A DNA stretch of 8,325 nucleotides from Synergistaceae bacterium (GTDB lineage: Bacteria; Synergistota; Synergistia; Synergistales; Synergistaceae), in assembly GCA_012513245.1 (NCBI GenBank), contig JAAZCN010000075.1, positions 1-8,325 of the forward strand, in the 5' to 3' direction. The position numbers were made by a program, and so were the translations under genes. The notes under the pieces were generated by a model. It saw only the letters and a list, made by a program, of their open reading frames with translations. It was not told the origin of the DNA and searched no databases. This document shows positions 5,018 through 8,325 of the stretch, piece after piece (the first letter of the stretch is position 1; each line of letters opens with the position of its first letter).

Positions 5018-5737
5018 TCAGTGGCCGACTCTACCGTAAAGTATTATGAATCCTCTGGGTCCCCTTACGATCTTGTAGCCTACATAGCCCTTTGAAATAG
5101 CTTCCACCTGTTTTTCTATTTCCCTTATAGGTATCTTCAGGTTTTTGCGAGTCCAAAGCGGATATGCAGGATAAAACTCCTTTTTCAGAACAAAACGCAA
5201 AAATCCTCCATAGATCCATTCTATTGCGATAATATAATATCCGCAGGCAAGTACGTTCTGCAGGCTGAAAATGTTTTTCGGTGCTACTGTTGTTATTACC
5301 GAATCATAATTTCTTGAAACTATGTTCTCTGCGTAAAACTGTGAAAGAAATTGTATGTTGTTTCCCCTGAACTCCTTGTCTACTACGCAAAAACCGGTAA
5401 CTGCAGAGTTCGTGTATATTTCAGTTGCAATATTAAAATCCTTTAGAGATTCCTTGACCCATTTAGGTGAAGTTACGAGCGTCCTTAGGCAGATCAGACG
5501 GTTTTCATATCTGACACCTACAGAGAGCCCCTCCTCGCTCACAAATCTTTTTAGATCATCTTCAGAGCTTGCTACAAAAATATCACGGCTAAGTCCATGG
5601 GCTACTTCATTGTGAAGTTTTATAGAAATGCCTTCGTCTTTTTTAGAAAGTACTTCAATTGTACAGGGTACTGTCAACGCCCTTCCATCAGGCATGCTTC
5701 TTTCAACGAACAACTGCATCTTCACAGCCTTTTCCAA
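5018..5737 (-). CDS. Divergent GNAT-like acetyltransferase (uncharacterised)
   Basis: A 239-residue soluble-looking protein. The second half has a GNAT-like core: FCVVDKEFRGNNIQFLSQFY (116-135) resembles strand beta4 plus the acetyl-CoA loop, with RGNN in place of the usual Q/RxxGxG/A. TTVAPKNIFSLQNVLACGYY (149-168) matches the 'xVxPxNxxSxxxxxxxGF' segment. The first 80 residues form an extra domain I do not recognise. The C-terminus (YKIVRGPRGFIILYGR) resembles a terminal strand pair. Substrate unknown. The start is TTG at 5737, chosen because AAGGAGGG lies eight bases upstream; an in-frame ATG at 5719 would lose six residues and has only a weaker GGAAAAGG. It is convergent with the membrane-protein operon and divergent from the transporter pair. 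Confidence 0.6.
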   Translation of the reverse strand: MEKAVKMQLFVERSMPDGRALTVPCTIEVLSKKDEGISIKLHNEVAHGLSRDIFVASSEDDLKRFVSEEGLSVGVRYENRLICLRTLVTSPKWVKESLKDFNIATEIYTNSAVTGFCVVDKEFRGNNIQFLSQFYAENIVSRNYDSVITTVAPKNIFSLQNVLACGYYIIAIEWIYGGFLRFVLKKEFYPAYPLWTRKNLKIPIREIEKQVEAISKGYVGYKIVRGPRGFIILYGRVGH

Positions 5738-5745
5738 AATATGCG

Positions 5746-5753
5746 CCCTCCTT
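5746..5753 (-). promoter_or_regulatory. Shine-Dalgarno AAGGAGGG supporting a TTG start
   Basis: On the minus strand AAGGAGGG is followed after eight bases by TTG at 5737-5735. No ATG or GTG lies in the normal window in that frame, so this near-perfect site decides the start. Confidence 0.65.
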
Positions 5754-5884
5754 TATAGATTTAGCTTAAAAATATCCTGAGCATCATTTTATTAATAATG
5801 ATCAAATTTTGATTTATATTTGCAATTATCGCACACGTATATGTACTTAAACAATAGATTTTTCTAACTTTGGTATTATAGCTG

Positions 5885-5890
5885 TATAAT
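5885..5890 (+). promoter_or_regulatory. Candidate -10 box of transporter copy 1
   Basis: TATAAT lies inside a block conserved in both copies (ATTATAG-YTG-TATAATGTCGCAG). The -35 is poor (TTTCTA or TTCTAA at 17-18 bases). It leaves a leader of about 55 bases before the ATG. Confidence 0.45.
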
Positions 5891-5951
5891 GTCGCAGAAG
5901 TGAGTGTTGGCAGAGCGCAGAACAATGTTGGAAATGAAAAGAGGTAGTTGT

Positions 5952-6881
5952 ATGTCTTATGTAGGAATGAACAAACCTTCAAAAGCGGCCATTATTTTTG
6001 CTTATCTGATGGTCTATATTATCTGGGGTTCCACATATCTAGCCATTAGATTCACTGTTGAGACGATCCCTCCTTTTTTTTCCGGAGGGGCACGATTTCT
6101 TTGTGCCGGAATTATACTTTTGGCCGCCAGGTTTCTTCAGTCCGGTTACAGGACCACTCTGCAGGGGTGGAAAAATGCTTTTTTCGCGTCGCTGCTGCCA
6201 TTCGTCATAACATACGGAATGATAACGAGCGCTGAGACTGTTGTGCCGTCTTCTATAGCAGCTCTCACTGTTGCGTTGGAGCCGCTCTGGTTCTGCTTGT
6301 TGGGATGGCTTTTGTTCGGAGGTGTAAAGCCTGTAAGGCAGCATTATATTGGAATATTTTTAGGTTTTTCGGGAATTTTTTTTCTGGTTGCAGGAGACCC
6401 TAACGCTGACTTCTCTTTTAAATCAGGCTATTTAATATGGGTGTTACTGCTTATTCTGAGCGGAATTACATGGGTAATAGGCGCCTTTATCTCAAGAAAT
6501 CCCAAAATCCATGAGGACTCACTGATGTCGTCAGGGATGCAGATGCTGTGCGGCGGCGCTGTAATGATGACCATACACTTCCTGGTCTCGGCTTTCACGG
6601 GAAATTATCAGAGTGTTGCATCTTTTTCCAATAAATCAATACTTGCGCTTGCATACCTGATAACCTTTGGTTCACTTGTCGGATATACATCTTTCCTCTG
6701 GTTGATGAGAATGGAACCGGCCAACAGAGTCGCGACTCATGCCTTTGTCAATCCGATAGTGGCTGTCTTTCTGGGATGGTTTCTCGGAGGAGAACAGCTT
6801 AGCGTTAACATGCTTGTAGCAACTCCGCTTATAGTAGCATCGGTTATCCTGATGATAAGGACTCCCCGTAAAGCCTTATAA
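5952..6881 (+). CDS. EamA/DMT-superfamily exporter, YedA/RhaT-like, copy 1
   Basis: A 309-residue inner-membrane protein with ten predicted hydrophobic segments in two EamA repeats (about 14-147 and 160-303). The first repeat opens with YIIWGSTYLAIRF and ETIPPFFSGGARFLCAG, a signature of the YedA-like drug/metabolite exporter branch. The second ends GYTSFLWLMRMEPANRV and HAFVNPIVAVFLGW, equally typical. Such proteins export amino acids, metabolites or toxic analogues by proton exchange; the substrate cannot be read from sequence. The ATG at 5952 is chosen because AGAGGT lies six bases upstream; an in-frame start at 5904 has no ribosome binding site, and the paralogue has the same signal. E110 (in LEPLW) and K157 are polar positions that differ in copy 2. 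No terminator is visible after it, so read-through into copy 2 is possible. Confidence 0.9.
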   Translation: MSYVGMNKPSKAAIIFAYLMVYIIWGSTYLAIRFTVETIPPFFSGGARFLCAGIILLAARFLQSGYRTTLQGWKNAFFASLLPFVITYGMITSAETVVPSSIAALTVALEPLWFCLLGWLLFGGVKPVRQHYIGIFLGFSGIFFLVAGDPNADFSFKSGYLIWVLLLILSGITWVIGAFISRNPKIHEDSLMSSGMQMLCGGAVMMTIHFLVSAFTGNYQSVASFSNKSILALAYLITFGSLVGYTSFLWLMRMEPANRVATHAFVNPIVAVFLGWFLGGEQLSVNMLVATPLIVASVILMIRTPRKAL

Positions 6882-7012
6882 ACTTTTCAGTTGCTGCTAT
6901 CTTAGCCATAATACTAAATTTTTGATCTATATTTGTAATTATCGCATACGCATATCCGGTTAAACAATAGATTTTTTCATAAGTTGAAAAAAAGAAAATT
7001 GGATTATAGTTG

Positions 7013-7018
7013 TATAAT
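7013..7018 (+). promoter_or_regulatory. Candidate -10 box of transporter copy 2
   Basis: TATAAT sits in the same conserved context as in copy 1 and at the same 61-base distance from the start codon. No -35 match lies at 16-18 bases, where the sequence is an A-run; TTGAAA at 6984-6989 is too far (23 bases). Confidence 0.45.
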
Positions 7019-7079
7019 GTCGCAGAAGTGCCTGCTGTCAGAGGACAGGACACTGTTGGAAATGAAAAGAGGTAGTCTT

Positions 7080-8009
7080 ATGTCTCCTGTAGAGATGAAC
7101 AAACCTTCAAGAGCAGCCATCATTTTTGCTTATTTGATGGTCTATATTATCTGGGGTTCCACATATCTAGCCATTAGATTCACTGTTGAGACGATCCCTC
7201 CTTTTTTTTCCGGAGGAGCACGTTTTCTTTGTGCCGGGATCATACTTTTTTCTGCCAGGTCTCTTCAGTCCGGTTACAGGACCACTCTGCAGGGATGGAA
7301 AAATGCTTTTTTTGCCTCGCTGCTGCCATTCGTCGTAACATACGGATTGATAACAAGTGCTGAAACCGTTGTGCCGTCTTCGATAGCAGCCCTCCTTGCG
7401 GCATTACAGCCGCTCTGGTTCTGCTTGTTGGGGTGGCTTTTTTTCGGAGGTGTAAAACCTGTAAGACAGCATTATATTGGAATATTTTTAGGTTTTTCGG
7501 GAGTCTTTTTTTTGGTTGCAGGAAATCCTAACGCTGATCTCTCTTTTGAAACAGGCTATTTGATATGGCTGTTGCTGCTTTTTCTGAGCGGGATCACATG
7601 GGTGATGGGCGCCTTTATCTCAAAAAATCCTAAAATCCATGAGGACTCACTGATGTCGTCAGGAATGCAGATGTTGTGCGGCGGCGCTGTAATGATGTCC
7701 ATACACTTCCTGGTCTCGGCCTTCACGGGAAATTATCAGAATGTGGCTTCTTTTTCCAATAAATCAATACTTGCGCTTATATACCTGATAACCTTTGGTT
7801 CACTTGTCGGATACACATCTTTCCTCTGGTTGATGAGAATGGAGCCGGCCAACAGAGTCTCGACTCATGCCTTTGTCAATCCGATAGTGGCTGTCTTTCT
7901 GGGATGGTTTTTCGGAGGAGAACTGTTAACCTTCAATATGCTTTTAGCAACTGTTCTGATAGTAGCATCGGTTATCCTGATGATAAGGACTCCCCGTAAA
8001 GACCTCTAG
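7080..8009 (+). CDS. EamA/DMT-superfamily exporter, YedA/RhaT-like, copy 2
   Basis: A 309-residue paralogue of the gene at 5952-6881. By hand alignment about 32 residues differ, roughly 90 % identity, with no gaps. It keeps both EamA repeats, IWGSTYLAIRF, GYTSFLWLMRMEPANRV and HAFVNPIVAVFLGW. Differences cluster in helices and short loops: L57F/A58S, F61S, T106L/V107A, E110Q, D149N, K157E, I169F, A234I, Q282L and P292V. E110Q and K157E change charge, so substrate or coupling may have shifted (inference). The ATG at 7080 has AGAGGT six bases upstream; the longer in-frame start at 6984 lies upstream of the promoter -10 box and is rejected. The frame is intact with conservative changes, so it looks functional. 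No convincing terminator follows. Confidence 0.9.
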   Translation: MSPVEMNKPSRAAIIFAYLMVYIIWGSTYLAIRFTVETIPPFFSGGARFLCAGIILFSARSLQSGYRTTLQGWKNAFFASLLPFVVTYGLITSAETVVPSSIAALLAALQPLWFCLLGWLFFGGVKPVRQHYIGIFLGFSGVFFLVAGNPNADLSFETGYLIWLLLLFLSGITWVMGAFISKNPKIHEDSLMSSGMQMLCGGAVMMSIHFLVSAFTGNYQNVASFSNKSILALIYLITFGSLVGYTSFLWLMRMEPANRVSTHAFVNPIVAVFLGWFFGGELLTFNMLLATVLIVASVILMIRTPRKDL

Positions 8010-8131
8010 TTACCTTAAAATTTACAAACAGAACACTGATGTCAAATATTGCCGGAGAAGCCATTCATTCCGGTGTATTTGGAGCAGCCGGTGATAAAAC
8101 GGAAACGACCCGGTTGGCTGTAATAAATCGA

Positions 8132-8172
8132 GGAAAAACAAAAGACAGGCTTCCGGGATTTCCGGAAACCTG
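8132..8172 (-). terminator. Rho-independent terminator of tRNA-Cys
   Basis: On the minus strand CAGGTTTCCGG pairs with CCGGAAGCCTG (one internal mismatch) around a 5-base loop, and TCTTTTGTTTTT follows. It begins 17 bases after the tRNA 3' end. The plus strand lacks a T-tract after the stem. Confidence 0.8.
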
Positions 8173-8188
8173 CCTGTAAGTTACTTTA

Positions 8189-8262
8189 TGGAGGCGGCAC
8201 CCGGATTCGAACCGGGGATGAAGGATTTGCAGTCCTCTGCCTTACCGCTTGGCTATGCCGCC
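8189..8262 (-). tRNA. tRNA-Cys (anticodon GCA)
   Basis: The 74-base cloverleaf folds fully. The acceptor is GGCGGCA/TGCCGCC and the D stem is GCC/GGC. The anticodon arm is GAGGA-CTGCAAA-TCCTT with anticodon GCA (8228-8230 on the plus strand). The T arm is CCCGG-TTCGAAT-CCGGG. Discriminator U and an encoded CCA end follow. GCA reads the UGC and UGU cysteine codons, and U73 is the expected cysteine identity base. It stands alone with its own promoter and terminator. Confidence 0.97.
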
Positions 8263-8271
8263 ACGAAGGAG

Positions 8272-8300
8272 AGTATAACAAGCAGAATATTCAGTGTCAA
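8272..8300 (-). promoter_or_regulatory. Near-consensus sigma70 promoter of tRNA-Cys
   Basis: On the minus strand TTGACA (8300-8295) and TATACT (8277-8272) are exactly 17 bases apart. Only nine bases separate the -10 box from the mature 5' end, so the primary transcript should have a leader of only a few bases. The -35 is embedded in the palindrome GTGTCTTGACAC (8294-8305). Confidence 0.88.
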
Positions 8301-8325
8301 GACACAGAAAAGCCAGAAAATTCAG

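Larger units (their letters stand above)
5804..6881 (+). repeat. Tandem duplication, copy 1 (promoter region plus transporter gene)
   Basis: This block matches 6916-8009. The match starts around AAATTTTGAT upstream of the gene and runs to its 3' end, so the promoter region and leader were duplicated with the gene. The two coding parts align without gaps. Upstream segments such as AATTATCGCA and TTAAACAATAGATTTTT are shared. Confidence 0.85.
6916..8009 (+). repeat. Tandem duplication, copy 2 (promoter region plus transporter gene)
   Basis: Second copy of the unit at 5804-6881, directly adjacent in the same orientation. It is about 16 bases longer because of extra A-rich sequence (around 6980-7002) just upstream of the -10 box. 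The coding parts have equal length. Confidence 0.85.

Noticed and set aside
5761..5982. Minus-strand frame over the transporter copy 1 promoter (a similar one at 6844-7053)
   Set aside because: The resemblance of the two frames comes from the duplicated upstream DNA; neither has a ribosome binding site.
7019..7079. Leader hairpin as a riboswitch or attenuator in the transporter leaders
   Set aside because: Copy 2 can form CTGTC/GACAG, but copy 1 loses two of the five pairs without compensation, and 61 bases is too short for a known riboswitch class.
8051..8074. Terminator for transporter copy 2 (GCCGGA/TCCGGT)
   Set aside because: The stem is five pairs plus a wobble, the loop is 12 bases and no T-run follows.
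8189..8262. tRNA as a phage or island attachment site
   Set aside because: No integrase gene and no repeat of the tRNA 3' end are visible in the window.

Overview
The window is 8.3 kb of ordinary bacterial chromosome. It holds ten protein genes (one cut by the left edge), one tRNA and one large non-coding interval. Gene content suggests an anaerobe outside the Proteobacteria. Strong GGAGG-type ribosome binding sites, a two-PDZ HtrA, a yidC-jag pair and an ATC-hydrolase-family protein would fit Synergistota or a Firmicutes-like lineage. This placement is a guess from general resemblance, not a measurement.

Left part (1-3224): the 3' end of yidC, with an unusual acidic tail, is followed 39 bases later by jag/khpB. 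The pair is a classic membrane-insertion/RNA-binding neighbourhood, and strong hairpins close it. Then come about 650 bases without a gene. They are highly structured: a short array of tandem hairpins, a REP/MITE-like element with imperfect terminal inverted repeats, a pair of 11-base direct repeats, and a second hairpin array with similar linkers in the opposite orientation. Next is a full-length membrane-anchored HtrA/DegP-type serine protease with an intact triad and two PDZ domains.

Middle part (3225-5737): a convergent ATC-hydrolase-family gene (minus strand) shares an intergenic region with a divergent three-gene plus-strand operon of small membrane proteins. These are a DUF883/YqjD-like anchored coiled-coil protein, a YqjE/holin-like two-helix protein and a 75-residue protein with one hydrophobic segment. 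The layout recalls yqjD-yqjE-yqjK of enterobacteria. A strong terminator ends the operon. It meets a convergent minus-strand gene with a GNAT-like core and a TTG start.

Right part (5738-8325): two tandem paralogues of an EamA/DMT-family exporter (YedA/RhaT-like), each 309 residues and about 90 % identical. The duplicated unit includes their promoter regions. At the right edge is a tRNA-Cys(GCA) on the minus strand with a near-consensus promoter and its own terminator.

I see no clear sign of a wholly new system. The most distinctive things are the mirrored hairpin arrays around the MITE-like element, the duplicated transporter with patchy sequence identity and a rebuilt promoter, and the acidic YidC tail.
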